Assembly (NCBI RefSeq): GCF_024753285.1
Contig: NZ_JANUGW010000015.1
Coordinates: 62,001-126,000, forward strand
Origin: Massilia pinisoli
Lineage (GTDB): Bacteria > Pseudomonadota > Gammaproteobacteria > Burkholderiales > Burkholderiaceae_D
DNA: 64,000 nucleotides
Direction of reading: 5' to 3'
This document shows, piece after piece, positions 9,148 through 18,723 of this stretch. The notes under the pieces were generated by a model. It was not told the origin of the DNA. It saw nothing but the letters and a program-made list of their open reading frames with translations, and did not search any database. Both the position numbers and the translations under genes were made by a program. Every line of letters starts with the position of its first letter. The stretch's first letter is position 1.

Positions 9148-10962
9148 ATGTTTAACAATTTGAGCATCAGGCACAAACTCGTCGCGGGCTTTGGCGCCAT
9201 CGTCGCGATCATCCTGTTCCTGCTGATCCTCGCCTATAACAATTTCGCCCGCCTGTCGGACGCCAACCAGTGGAACCGTCATACGCTGGAAGTGCTGCTT
9301 GAGATCGACCAGATCGCCACGTCCGTGCTGCAGGTGCAATCGTCCGCGCGCGGCTACCTGTTGACGGGCAACGAGGCACTCGTCGCGCCGATCCACACCG
9401 ACTACGCGACGGCACGCGCCCACCTGAAGCGCATCCAGGCCCTCACCGTCGACAACGCCCAGCAGCAGGACCGCCTGCGCCGGCTCGACACGCTGCTCTC
9501 CACGTGGATGGAACAATCGGTCACGCCGCAGATCGAGTCGCGCCGCTCCGCGGGGGCGGCCGGCACGGTGAACGTGTCGGCGCGGATCGAAGCCACCGTA
9601 CTGGCGGGTACAAGTTCCATCGGCGCCGTGCGCGGCGTGCTGGACGACGTGGAAGCGGAGGAAAACCGCCTGCTCGTCCAGCGCCAGAAGGACACCGACA
9701 CGCTGCGCGAAACGATGACCGTGCTGCTGACCGCGGGCGGCGTCGTCTGCGTCGCGCTGGCCGTGCTCATCTCCACGCTGCTCGTGCGCGCGATCTCGCG
9801 TCCGCTGGACAGCCTGATGCGGGCGGCCGGCCAGATAGCGGGCGGCACGCACGGCGCCCGCGCCGAAGTCCTGTCGCGCGACGAACTGGGCCAGGTGGCG
9901 CTGGAATTCAACCGCATGGCCCAGGCCATCGAGGACAGCCAGTCCAAGGAACAGGCGGCGACGAGCACGCTGCGCGCCAAGGTCGACGCGCTGCTCGACG
10001 TCGTCTCGAAGGCCGCGCGCGGCGACCTCACGGGCACGATCGAGATCGCGGGCACCGACGCCATCGGCCGCCTGGGCGAAGGCCTGGCCACCATGTTCGG
10101 CAACCTGCGCAGCCTGCTGAACAACGTGCAGCGGGCCGGCATCCAGGTCACCACGTCGGCCACGCAGATCGCCGCGTCGGCGCGCGAGCAGGAAGCGACG
10201 GGCATCGAGCAGGCGCAGACCAGCGTCGAGGTCCTGTCGACGACGCGCGAGATCTCCGCGAACACGTCGCAGCTGCTGCGCACGATGGAGGAAGCGACGG
10301 AGGTGGCCGACTACACGACGTCCGCCACGACCGAGGCACAGGACAACCTCAGGCGCATGGACCAGTCGATGCAGCAAATGGTCGCGGCGACCGACGCGAT
10401 CAGCGCCAAGCTCGCGACCTTGTCGGAAAAGGCCAGCAACATCAACGGCGTGCTGACGACCATCACCAAGGTCGCGGACCAGACCAACATCCTGTCGTTG
10501 AACGCGGCGATCGAGGCCGAGAAGGCCGGCGAGGCGGGCCGCGGCTTCGCCGTCGTCGCCAGCGAGATCCGGCGCCTGGCCGACCAGACGTCCGTGTCGA
10601 CGTGGGACATCGAGCAGATGCTGAAGGAGATGCAGTCCGCGGTGTCGGCCAGCGTCATGGGCATGGACAAGTTTACCGAGGACATCCGCCGCAGCGTGGA
10701 CGAGGCGCGCCACGTGGCCGAGCAGCTCTCCGGCATGACGGAGCAGGTGAGCAAGCTGCCGCCCCGCTTCGACCTCGTGCTGCAGGGGATGCAGTCGCAG
10801 GCCGTCGGCGCACAGCAGATCACGGAGACGATGACGCAGTTGTCCGAGGCGAGCCAGCAGTCGGTCGATTCGCTGAAGGCCACGAGCGAGGCCGTGCACC
10901 AGTTGCAGTATGCCGCCACGGACCTGCAGCAGTCCGTCGCCACGTTCTCCGTCACCCAGTAG
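9148..10962 (+). CDS. wspA: WspA, surface-sensing methyl-accepting chemoreceptor
   Basis: A 604-residue inner-membrane receptor and the input of the Wsp system. It has a first membrane helix at about 10-30, a CHASE3-like all-helical periplasmic domain with SARGYLLTGNEAL (about 35-180), a second helix at about 190-212, a HAMP domain, and a long signalling coiled coil whose tip contains QTNILSLNAAIEAEKAGEAGRGFAVVA without breaks. The start MFNNLSIRHK at 9148 follows a purine-rich GGAGAG. Assignment as WspA rather than a generic chemoreceptor rests on the six genes that follow in exact wsp order. Confidence 0.9.
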   Translation: MFNNLSIRHKLVAGFGAIVAIILFLLILAYNNFARLSDANQWNRHTLEVLLEIDQIATSVLQVQSSARGYLLTGNEALVAPIHTDYATARAHLKRIQALTVDNAQQQDRLRRLDTLLSTWMEQSVTPQIESRRSAGAAGTVNVSARIEATVLAGTSSIGAVRGVLDDVEAEENRLLVQRQKDTDTLRETMTVLLTAGGVVCVALAVLISTLLVRAISRPLDSLMRAAGQIAGGTHGARAEVLSRDELGQVALEFNRMAQAIEDSQSKEQAATSTLRAKVDALLDVVSKAARGDLTGTIEIAGTDAIGRLGEGLATMFGNLRSLLNNVQRAGIQVTTSATQIAASAREQEATGIEQAQTSVEVLSTTREISANTSQLLRTMEEATEVADYTTSATTEAQDNLRRMDQSMQQMVAATDAISAKLATLSEKASNINGVLTTITKVADQTNILSLNAAIEAEKAGEAGRGFAVVASEIRRLADQTSVSTWDIEQMLKEMQSAVSASVMGMDKFTEDIRRSVDEARHVAEQLSGMTEQVSKLPPRFDLVLQGMQSQAVGAQQITETMTQLSEASQQSVDSLKATSEAVHQLQYAATDLQQSVATFSVTQ

Positions 10963-10973
10963 GCGGGCCCGCG

Positions 10974-11423
10974 ATGAAAGTGATGGTGTTCCACATCGGC
11001 GTCGACCGCTACGCGCTGCCCCTCGCGGACGTGCTGCGCGTGGTGCCCGTGGCGAGCCTGAAAGCGCTGCCGGGCGCCCCCGATTTCGTGCGCGGCCTGC
11101 TCGACCTGCACGGGGAGGCGATTCCCGTCATCGACCTGTCGCGCCTGGCCGGCGCGCCGCCGGACGCCGTCCGCTACGACACCCGCATCCTGCTCGTCGA
11201 CGTGCCCGCCGGCGGCCGGCGCCGCAGGCTGGGCCTGAAGGCCGAGCGCGTGATCGGCGTGGCCGACATCGACGGGCCGTTGGCCGATGCGGGTGTCGCC
11301 AGCGCGCCGTGGCTCGGCCAGGTCGCGGCCGGCACCGAAGGCATGCTGCAACTGGTCGACCCCGACCGCATGCTCGCGCCGGACGTCGAAGCGCTGCTGT
11401 TCGGCGCGGGAGAAGCCGCATGA
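10974..11423 (+). CDS. wspB: WspB, CheW-like coupling protein
   Basis: A 149-residue single CheW domain that should link the receptor array to the WspE kinase. Typical CheW features are seen: FHIGVDRYALPLADVLRVVP at the start, then VRGLLDLHGEAIPVIDLSRL in the middle. Only 11 bases separate it from wspA, and its stop overlaps the wspC start (ATGA). It is one of two CheW-like proteins in the operon, the other being WspD, which is a usual trait of Wsp systems. Confidence 0.9.
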   Translation: MKVMVFHIGVDRYALPLADVLRVVPVASLKALPGAPDFVRGLLDLHGEAIPVIDLSRLAGAPPDAVRYDTRILLVDVPAGGRRRRLGLKAERVIGVADIDGPLADAGVASAPWLGQVAAGTEGMLQLVDPDRMLAPDVEALLFGAGEAA

Positions 11424-12631
11424 ACCTGACGTGCCGCCTGCGCGCCGCCACGGGACTGGACCTGGCGGTGGCCACCGTCGAGCGCGCGGTCCGCGAGCGC
11501 ATGCGCGCGACGGGCGCGGACCTCGATTACGACCCGCACCCCGGCACGCCCGAATTCGATGCGCTCGTCGACCTCGTCGTCGTGCCGGAATCGTGGATCC
11601 TGCGCGACCCCGCCCAGTTCGACACGGCGCTGCGCTTCGTGCAGGCGCGCCTGGCGGCGCAGCCGGGCCGGCCCGTGCGCGTGCTGTCGGTGCCCTGCGC
11701 CGGCGGCGAGGAACCCTACACGCTGGCGATGCTGCTGGCGCGCGCCGGCATCGGGCCGGACGCGTGCCGCATCGACGCGTTCGACCTGTCGCACGAGGCC
11801 ATCGCCCGCGCCCGCGCGGGCCACTACACGCGCAACGCGTTCCGCGGCGACGACCGCGGCCTGCGCGAACGCTTCTTCACGGACGACGGCGACGGCTGCG
11901 TGATCGGTGCCGAGCCACGGGCCTACGTCGCGTTCGACCAGGTCAACCTGTTCGACCTCGCCCCGCTGCGGACGGGTGCTTACGACCTCGTGTTCTGCCG
12001 CAACCTGCTGATCTATTTCGACGCGGCCCGGCAGGCGCGCGCGGCCGCGTGCCTCCTCGCGCTGCTGGCCGACGACGGCCTGCTGCTCGCGGGCCATGCC
12101 GAGGCGCCCGCGCTGTGCCGCCACGGCTTCGGCCCCGCGACGCCGCGCGCCACGTCGGCGCTGCGCAAGCAGGGCCGGCGCCGCGCACATGTCGTGCCCG
12201 CGGCCGTGCGCGCGGCGCTGCCGCCGGCGGCCCGGCCCGCCGCGCCGCGCCCGGCCGCACCGCCCGCTTTTGCGCCACCGGTTGCGAAGCCACCGGCCGC
12301 CCCGGCGCCGCGCGACCTGCTGGCCGACGCGCGGCGCCACGCGAACGCGGGCCGCCTGGCCGAGGCTGAGCAAAGCTGCCGCGCCGCCCTCGCGCTGCGC
12401 GCGGACGATGCCGAGGCGTGGTTCCTGCTGGGGCTCACGGCCGAATGCGCGGGCCGGACGCGGGAGGCCGAGCGCGACTGGCGGCGCTGCGTGTACCTGG
12501 CTCCGGACCACTACGAAGCCTTGTGCGCCCTGGCCCTGCTGCTCGAACAGCGGGGCGACGCGGGTGCCGGTGCCATCTTCAAGCGGCGCGCGGCGCGCGT
12601 GCACGCGCGGCGCGGGAGCACGACGGCATGA
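11420..12631 (+). CDS. wspC: WspC, CheR-type methyltransferase with TPR tail
   Basis: A 403-residue enzyme expected to methylate glutamates on WspA using S-adenosylmethionine. The CheR catalytic domain spans about residues 1-265, with the SAM-binding stretch VLSVPCAGGEEPYTLAMLL and the FCRNLLIYFD motif. A linker rich in alanine and proline (about 265-295) leads to tetratricopeptide repeats, seen as LAEAEQSCRAALALRADDAE and following units. A C-terminal TPR is the hallmark of WspC compared with plain CheR. The start lies in an ATGA overlap with wspB; the stop overlaps wspD. Confidence 0.92.
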   Translation: MNLTCRLRAATGLDLAVATVERAVRERMRATGADLDYDPHPGTPEFDALVDLVVVPESWILRDPAQFDTALRFVQARLAAQPGRPVRVLSVPCAGGEEPYTLAMLLARAGIGPDACRIDAFDLSHEAIARARAGHYTRNAFRGDDRGLRERFFTDDGDGCVIGAEPRAYVAFDQVNLFDLAPLRTGAYDLVFCRNLLIYFDAARQARAAACLLALLADDGLLLAGHAEAPALCRHGFGPATPRATSALRKQGRRRAHVVPAAVRAALPPAARPAAPRPAAPPAFAPPVAKPPAAPAPRDLLADARRHANAGRLAEAEQSCRAALALRADDAEAWFLLGLTAECAGRTREAERDWRRCVYLAPDHYEALCALALLLEQRGDAGAGAIFKRRAARVHARRGSTTA

Positions 12632-13308
12632 AGCACCTGCCCCTGCGCCCATGGAAGGACGACGCGTGCTGGCGCCGCATCGGCGTGGCCGGCGACCGCA
12701 GCTGCCCCGAACTGGCGCAATACGTCCACTGCCGCAACTGCACCGTGTACGCGGGCGCCGCGCAGCACAACCTGCAGCGCCCCGTCGAAGCCGACTACCG
12801 CGACGCCTGGGCACGCGAACTGGCCCGTCCTCTGCCCGCTCCGGCCCACACCGACGCCGCCGCGATGGCGTTCCGCGTCGGCGCCGAATGGCTGGCCGTG
12901 CCGCTGGCGCTGGCCGTGGAAGTGGCGCCGCTGGCGCCCGTGCACCGCCTGCCGCACCGCGACGGCGGCGCCCTGCTGGGCGTCGTCAACGTGGGCGGCC
13001 GCCTGCTGCCGGCCGTGTCGCTCGCGCGCCTGATGGGCGTCGACACGGACACTGCCACGCCGCCCGCCGGCCGCCACGCGTTCGCGCGCCTGCTCGTGCT
13101 GGCCCCCGCCGGACAGCGCATCGCGCTGCCGGTGGACGAGGTCCACGGCGTGCTGCGCCACGCGCAGCACGCGCTGCGTCCGCCCGCCGCCAACGTGGGA
13201 CGCGCGCCGTCGCCCCTCGTCGCCGGCATCATCGCCGACGGCGCGCTGGAAGCGGCACTGCTCGACACGGCGCGGCTGGCGGCGCAACTGGAGGGCCTGC
13301 TGCGATGA
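12628..13308 (+). CDS. wspD: WspD, CheW-like protein with N-terminal cysteine motif
   Basis: A 226-residue protein whose CheW domain fills about residues 70-226. Ahead of it is a conserved-looking segment with Cys14, Cys26, Cys35 and Cys38 (CWRRIG, SCPEL, HCRNC), typical of this subfamily. Four cysteines in this pattern could bind a metal, but that is not established. It probably couples WspA to WspE. It overlaps both neighbours by ATGA (wspC upstream, wspE downstream). Confidence 0.9.
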   Translation: MKHLPLRPWKDDACWRRIGVAGDRSCPELAQYVHCRNCTVYAGAAQHNLQRPVEADYRDAWARELARPLPAPAHTDAAAMAFRVGAEWLAVPLALAVEVAPLAPVHRLPHRDGGALLGVVNVGGRLLPAVSLARLMGVDTDTATPPAGRHAFARLLVLAPAGQRIALPVDEVHGVLRHAQHALRPPAANVGRAPSPLVAGIIADGALEAALLDTARLAAQLEGLLR

Positions 13309-15632
13309 GCATGGACGACGAGGACCTGAGCGGCTATTCGATGCTGGACCTGTTCCGCATGGAGACGCGCGAACAGATGCGCGTACTGACGGACGGCCTG
13401 CTGCAGCTCGAACAGGGGACGGCCGACGCCGCGATGCTCGAGGCGATGATGCGGGCAGCCCATTCGGTCAAGGGCGCCGCCGTGATCGTCGGGCTCGATC
13501 CGGCGGTGCGTCTCGCGCACGCGATGGAGGACGTGCTGGTCGCCGCCCAGGAAGGCCGCGCGCGGCTGGACGCGGACGGCGTCGACGTGCTGCTCGGCGC
13601 CGTCGACCTGCTGCAGGAACTGGCGCTGACGTCCGAGCCGGGCAAGCGCACGCCGCATGCCAACCGCCTGGCGCGGACGCTGACGATGCTGCGGGCGCTG
13701 CTCGATCGGGACGCGACGGCGCCGGCCGCCCCGGCCGCGCCCGAACCGGCGCCCGCCACGGACCCCACTCCCGCACCGGAACCTGCCATCGCACTGGAAT
13801 CGGTCATCGCCCCCGAACCTGTCCCCGAGCCGGAACCCGCGCCGCCAGCGCCGGCACGGGAAGCTGCCCCGCCACCGCCCGCGCCCGCGGCACCCGACGG
13901 CGGCGGCGACCTGCTGACCCTGGCCGGGCAGGCACGCCTGCAGGCGGGCCAGCTGCGGCCGTGGATCGCCGGGCTGCAGCGCTACAAGCGCTACCAGCAC
14001 GGCGTGTTCGACGCGCTGGAGCGGCTGCAGGACGCCATCCGCACGACGGGCGATCCGCACCTGGCCGAACTGGCGCAGCGCGTCGCCGACCGGGCCGCCC
14101 CGTTGCGCGACACGCTGCTGCAGACGATCGAGGGTGCCGAGCACTACGAGCGCCGGGCGCTGTCCGTGTCCGCACGCCTCGCGGACGAAGTGCTGGCGCT
14201 GTCGATGTGCCGCTTCGCGGACGGCGTGCGCGGCCTGCCGCGGATGGTGCGCGACCTGGCGCGCGGCCTCGGCAAGGACGTGCGCGTGGAGATCGACGGG
14301 GACGCCACTCTCGTCGACCGCGCCGTGCTGGCGCGCATGGACGCGCCGCTGAACCAGCTGCTGCGCAACGCCGTCGACCACGGCATCGAGCTGCCTGCCG
14401 AGCGCACGGCCGCCGGCAAGCCCGCGCACGGCACGATCCGCCTGGAAGCACGGCACCGTGGCGGCATGCTGTCGCTCGTCGTCGAGGACGACGGCCGCGG
14501 GGTCGATCCGGAGCGCATCCGCGCGGCCGCCGTGCGGCGCCAGATCGCCGCGCCCGCGTTCGCGCCCGCGCTGTCGCAAGCGGAGCTGATGGAATTCCTG
14601 TTCCTGCCCGGCTTTTCTCTGAAGGACAGCGCCACCGAATTGTCCGGCCGCGGCGTCGGCCTGGACGTCGTGCACGACACGGTGCGCGCGCTGAACGGCA
14701 CGGTACGCGCGGAATCGGCGCCGGGCGCAGGCTTCCGCACCGTGATCACGCTGCCGCTCACGCAATCGATCGTGCGCGCCCTCGTCGTGGACGTGGCCGG
14801 CGAAGCGTACGCGCTGCCGATCGCGCGCGTGGAACGCGTGCTGCGGGTGCCGGCGACCGCCGTGCTCACGCTGCAGGGGCGCCAGTACGTCAAGACGGGC
14901 GCGGATGGCGAGGATAGCGAGGAACTGGGCATCGTCGCCGCGAGCCAGGTACTGGGCCTGGGCGAGGCCGTCGCCGGCACGGACTTGGCCCTCGTCGCGA
15001 TCGGCACGGGCCGCGAGCGCTACGGCCTCGCCGTCGACGCCGTGCACGGCGAACAAAGCCTGACGGTGCAGCCGCTCGAGCCCACGTTCGGCAAGCTGCG
15101 CGACGTGGCCGCCGGGGCGTTGCTCGACGACGGCACGCCGGTGCTGATCCTGGACGTGCCCGACCTGCTGCAATCCATCGCGCGCCTGCTCGGCACGGGG
15201 GCCGCGCTGCGCCTGGCGCCCGGCGCGCCGGCGGCCGCGAGCGCGCGCCGCGTGCTCGTCGTCGACGATTCGCTCACCGTGCGCGAGATGCAGCGCAAGC
15301 TGCTGGCGGGGCGCGGCTACCGCGTCGACGTGGCGCTCGACGGCGAAGACGGCTGGAACCAGTTGCGCGCGGCCGACTACGACCTCGTGATCACGGACAT
15401 CGACATGCCGCGGCTGGACGGCATCGGCCTCCTGGAACGCATCCGGCGCGACCCGCGCCTGCACCGGCTCCCGGTGATGATCGTGTCGTACAAGGACCGC
15501 CCGGAAGACCGCGCGCGCGGCCTGGAGGCGGGTGCGGACTACTATCTGGCCAAAGGCGCGTTCCACGACGCCACACTGCTCGACGCCGTGCGCGACCTGG
15601 TCGGCGCGGCCCACGGGGAAGGAACGCCATGA
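13305..15632 (+). CDS. wspE: WspE, hybrid CheA histidine kinase with receiver domain
   Basis: A 775-residue soluble kinase. The N-terminal Hpt domain carries His53 in AAHSVKGAA. A proline/alanine/glutamate-rich linker (about 135-195) follows, then the dimer and ATPase domains with NQLLRNAVDHGIE and the G boxes, then a CheW-like domain, and last a receiver with phospho-Asp698 in VITDIDMP and a conserved lysine in YKDRPEDR. It is expected to pass phosphate to WspF and WspR. Fusion of CheA with a receiver is the usual WspE layout. The start MSMDDEDL lies in an ATGA overlap with wspD. Confidence 0.93.
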   Translation: MSMDDEDLSGYSMLDLFRMETREQMRVLTDGLLQLEQGTADAAMLEAMMRAAHSVKGAAVIVGLDPAVRLAHAMEDVLVAAQEGRARLDADGVDVLLGAVDLLQELALTSEPGKRTPHANRLARTLTMLRALLDRDATAPAAPAAPEPAPATDPTPAPEPAIALESVIAPEPVPEPEPAPPAPAREAAPPPPAPAAPDGGGDLLTLAGQARLQAGQLRPWIAGLQRYKRYQHGVFDALERLQDAIRTTGDPHLAELAQRVADRAAPLRDTLLQTIEGAEHYERRALSVSARLADEVLALSMCRFADGVRGLPRMVRDLARGLGKDVRVEIDGDATLVDRAVLARMDAPLNQLLRNAVDHGIELPAERTAAGKPAHGTIRLEARHRGGMLSLVVEDDGRGVDPERIRAAAVRRQIAAPAFAPALSQAELMEFLFLPGFSLKDSATELSGRGVGLDVVHDTVRALNGTVRAESAPGAGFRTVITLPLTQSIVRALVVDVAGEAYALPIARVERVLRVPATAVLTLQGRQYVKTGADGEDSEELGIVAASQVLGLGEAVAGTDLALVAIGTGRERYGLAVDAVHGEQSLTVQPLEPTFGKLRDVAAGALLDDGTPVLILDVPDLLQSIARLLGTGAALRLAPGAPAAASARRVLVVDDSLTVREMQRKLLAGRGYRVDVALDGEDGWNQLRAADYDLVITDIDMPRLDGIGLLERIRRDPRLHRLPVMIVSYKDRPEDRARGLEAGADYYLAKGAFHDATLLDAVRDLVGAAHGEGTP

Positions 15633-16618
15633 GGATCGGCATCGCCAACGACAGTCCGACCGCGTCCGAGGCGCTGCGGCGCGCGCTCGCGGGCAGCGAG
15701 CACCAGGTCGCTTGGGTGGCGCGCACGGGCGCCGACGCCGTGCGCCTGTGCCGCGACCTGCCGCCCGACCTCGTGCTGATGGACCTCGCCATGCCCGTGA
15801 TGGACGGCGTCGAGGCCACGCGCAACATCATGCGCGAGGCGCCGTGCGCGATCCTCGTCGTCACGGCGGCGCCGCAGGACAACGTGGGCCAGGTGTTCCG
15901 CGCGCTCGGCGCCGGCGCCCTCGACGTGACGGCGACGCCCGTGCTGCTCGGCCGGCCCGGCGGCGAGGCCGCGCTGCTGGCGAAGATCCGCACGATCGCC
16001 AAGCTGATCGCGGCGACACCCGCCGCACCCGCTGCCGTGGCGGGTCCGCCGCCCGACAACGGGTCCGGCGTCGCGCGCCTCGTCGCGATCGGCGCGTCCA
16101 CCGGCGGCCCCAACGCGCTGGCGCGGCTGCTCGCGCGCTGGCGGCCGCCGCCCGACACCGCGGCCGTCGTCGTCCAGCACATCGACCCCGCGTTCGCCCT
16201 CCAGCTGGCGCGCTGGCTGCACGAACAGGCCGGCGTGCCCGTGCGGCCGATCGCCGGCGGCGACGCGGTCGAGGGCGGCATCGTGCAGGTGGCCGCCAGC
16301 GACGACCACCTGCGCCTCACGGCGCGCCACAAGCTCGTCTACGATGTCGATCCCCGCGACGAGGTGTACCGGCCGTCGGTCGACGTGTTCTTCCACTCGG
16401 TGGCCCGGCACTGGGAACGCGCCGCCACCGGCGTCCTCCTGACGGGCATGGGCCGCGACGGCGCGGCCGGGCTGCTCGCCATGCGCGACGCGGGCCACGC
16501 GACGATCGCCCAGGACGAGGCCAGCAGCGCCGTGTACGGCATGCCGCGCGCGGCGGCGGAACTGGGCGCGGCCGAAAAGATTTTACCCATCGACAATATC
16601 GCGGCCGCATTGCGGTAG
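15629..16618 (+). CDS. wspF: WspF, CheB-type methylesterase
   Basis: A 329-residue response regulator fused to a methylesterase that should remove methyl groups from WspA and so damp the signal. The receiver has phospho-Asp52 in LVLMDLAMP. The catalytic domain shows the Ser-His-Asp triad regions: IGASTGGP, VVQHIDPAF and TGMGRDGAAG. In pseudomonads, loss of WspF locks WspR active and gives wrinkly colonies; that is known of the family and not shown here. The gene overlaps wspE by ATGA. Confidence 0.93.
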   Translation: MRIGIANDSPTASEALRRALAGSEHQVAWVARTGADAVRLCRDLPPDLVLMDLAMPVMDGVEATRNIMREAPCAILVVTAAPQDNVGQVFRALGAGALDVTATPVLLGRPGGEAALLAKIRTIAKLIAATPAAPAAVAGPPPDNGSGVARLVAIGASTGGPNALARLLARWRPPPDTAAVVVQHIDPAFALQLARWLHEQAGVPVRPIAGGDAVEGGIVQVAASDDHLRLTARHKLVYDVDPRDEVYRPSVDVFFHSVARHWERAATGVLLTGMGRDGAAGLLAMRDAGHATIAQDEASSAVYGMPRAAAELGAAEKILPIDNIAAALR

Positions 16619-16661
16619 AATGGCGCCCCGTCGTCAATACGCCCTTTCCCCGTTCGATCCG

Positions 16662-17669
16662 ATGTCCGCAGCCAGCCCGATCCCCGCCGTCACGCGCGAC
16701 GCCGACGACACGATGCGCGTCCTGCTGGTCGACGACCAGCTCATCATCGTCGAGGCCGTCCGCCGCATGCTGGCCGGCCATCGCGACATCGAATTCCATT
16801 ACGTGACCGACCCGCGCGCCGCACGCGCGGCCGCGCTGCGCCTGCGGCCGACGGTGATCCTGCAGGACCTCGTCATGCAGGGCGACGACGGCTTCGAGCT
16901 GATCCGATCCTACATGCGGGACGATATCTTGCGCGACGTGCCCGTGATCGTGCTGTCGACCAAGGATGAAGCGAAGCTGAAGGCGCACGCGTTCGCCGTC
17001 GGCGCGCACGACTACCTCGTCAAGCTGCCGGACGCGCTGGAACTGGTGGCACGCATCCGCCACCATTCGGACGGCTACATCAGCCGCCTGCAGCGCGACG
17101 CCGCATGGCGCTCGCTGCGCGCCAGCCAGGAAGAACTGGCGCGGGCCAACGAGGAATTGCGCCGGCTGGCCGCGCTGGACGGGCTGACCGGTATCGCCAA
17201 CCGCCGCCGCTTCGACGAAGCGCTGCAGGCGGAATGGCAGCGGGGCCGGCGCAACGGGTCGCCGCTCGCGCTGCTGCTGTGCGACGTCGACCATTTCAAG
17301 CTGTACAACGACGGTCTCGGCCACCCTGCCGGCGACCTGTGTCTCAAGAAGACGGCCGCCGTTCTGACGGGCCAGCTGAAACGCCCGGCCGACCTCGCGG
17401 CGCGCTACGGCGGCGAGGAATTCGCGCTGCTGCTGCCGGACACCGACCTGGCCGGCGCCCTGCGCGTGGCCGAAGCATGCCGCGCCGGCCTCGCGCAACT
17501 GGCACTGCCGCATCCCGGCGCGCCTTGTGGCTTCGTCACGATGTCGCTGGGCGTCGCGTGCATGCAGCCGGGCGGGGACGCCACCTTTGATGTCCTCGTC
17601 GCCCGCGCCGACGCCGCGCTGTACGCCGCCAAGCGCGGCGGCCGCGACCGCGTCAGCCCCGCTGCCTGA
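16662..17669 (+). CDS. wspR: WspR, receiver-GGDEF diguanylate cyclase
   Basis: The output of the Wsp pathway, making c-di-GMP from two GTP when phosphorylated. The receiver has phospho-Asp69 in VILQDLVM, then a helical stalk, then the cyclase domain with GGEEF at residues 250-254 and an RPAD inhibitory site nine residues earlier. The start MSAASPIP at 16662 is preferred because it places VLLVDDQ at the same distance from the N-terminus as in Pseudomonas WspR; an upstream ATG at 16620, directly after the wspF stop, would add 14 residues. Neither start has a good ribosome site. The gene ends three bases from convergent murB. Confidence 0.94.
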   Translation: MSAASPIPAVTRDADDTMRVLLVDDQLIIVEAVRRMLAGHRDIEFHYVTDPRAARAAALRLRPTVILQDLVMQGDDGFELIRSYMRDDILRDVPVIVLSTKDEAKLKAHAFAVGAHDYLVKLPDALELVARIRHHSDGYISRLQRDAAWRSLRASQEELARANEELRRLAALDGLTGIANRRRFDEALQAEWQRGRRNGSPLALLLCDVDHFKLYNDGLGHPAGDLCLKKTAAVLTGQLKRPADLAARYGGEEFALLLPDTDLAGALRVAEACRAGLAQLALPHPGAPCGFVTMSLGVACMQPGGDATFDVLVARADAALYAAKRGGRDRVSPAA

Positions 17670-17672
17670 CCG

Positions 17673-18698
17673 TCACACCAGCACGGGTTCCGGCTCCAGC
17701 CGCACGCCGAAGCGCGCCTCGACGTCGTCCTGGATGGCGCGTGCCAGCGCCAGGATCTCGGCGCCCGTCGCACCGCCATTGTTGACCAGCACGAGCGCCT
17801 GCTTCGGATACACGCCGGCGCGACCGAGGTTCCTGCCCTTCCAGCCGCAGCGGTCGATCAGCCAGCCGGCCGCCAGTTTTTCGCTGCCGTCCGGCTGGGC
17901 GTGGTGCACGAGGTCGGGCCACGTGTCCAGCAGGCGCACGCAGTGCTCGCGCGGCACGACGGGGTTCTTGAAGAAGCTGCCCGCGTTGCCGATCTCGGCG
18001 GGATCGGGCAGCTTGCGCCGCCGGATCGCGATCACGGCGTCCGCCACCTGGCGCGGCGTCGGCACGGCGATTCCCTGCACGGCCTGCGCCAGTTCCGCGT
18101 AGCGCAGGTTCGGCGTCCACGCGCGCGGCAGCGCGAACGTCACGTCCAGCACGACGAGCGAGGCGCCCTCCGGGTGCTTGAACACGCTGTCGCGGTAGCC
18201 GAAGCGGCACGCGGCCGCGTCCATCGTACGCGTCGTGCCGTCGGCGAAGTCGAACACGGTCAGCGCATGAAAACAGTCCTTCACCTCGGCCCCGTACGCG
18301 CCGATGTTCTGGATCGGGGACGCACCCACGGTGCCCGGGATCAGCGCCATGTTCTCCAGGCCGCCGAGGCCTTGCGCCAACGTCCATTCGACGAACGCAT
18401 GCCAGTTCTCGCCCGCGCGGGCACGTACGAGGACGGCGTCGTCCGTCGTGCCGACGATCTCCTTGCCGGCCAGTGCCATGTGCAGCACGAGCGCTTCCAC
18501 TTCGTCATGCGCGATCAGCAAATTGCTGCCGCCGCCGAGCACGAGCCGCGGCAGCGCCGCCAGCGCGGGGTCGGCCGCGACGGCGGCCAGGTGGCCCGGA
18601 TCCGTCACGCGCACGTAGCGCCTGGCGCGCGCGGGAATGCGGAACGTGTTGAAGGCAGCGAGGGAAACGTCGTGTGAAAGAGGCAGGTCGGCGGGCAT
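17673..18698 (-). CDS. murB: UDP-N-acetylmuramate dehydrogenase
   Basis: A 341-residue flavoenzyme that reduces UDP-GlcNAc-enolpyruvate with NADPH to UDP-MurNAc in peptidoglycan synthesis. FAD-binding residues are seen in LVLGGGSNLLIAHD and the active-site serine in NAGSFFKNP; YRDS and the closing EPEP acid are also kept, as in the type I (E. coli-like) enzymes. The start MPADLPLS at 18698 is preferred: the next ATG upstream (18725) lies inside a TATAAT box, so it would not be in the transcript if that box is used. Length matches the family. Confidence 0.95.
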   Translation of the reverse strand: MPADLPLSHDVSLAAFNTFRIPARARRYVRVTDPGHLAAVAADPALAALPRLVLGGGSNLLIAHDEVEALVLHMALAGKEIVGTTDDAVLVRARAGENWHAFVEWTLAQGLGGLENMALIPGTVGASPIQNIGAYGAEVKDCFHALTVFDFADGTTRTMDAAACRFGYRDSVFKHPEGASLVVLDVTFALPRAWTPNLRYAELAQAVQGIAVPTPRQVADAVIAIRRRKLPDPAEIGNAGSFFKNPVVPREHCVRLLDTWPDLVHHAQPDGSEKLAAGWLIDRCGWKGRNLGRAGVYPKQALVLVNNGGATGAEILALARAIQDDVEARFGVRLEPEPVLV

Positions 18699-18723
18699 GG
18701 CTGGGATGGGTAGTGTTTGGCGC

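Noticed and set aside
12795..15614. 939-codon reverse frame opposite wspD and wspE
   Set aside because: wspD and wspE have all family motifs and matching overlaps on the forward strand; the reverse frame shows none.
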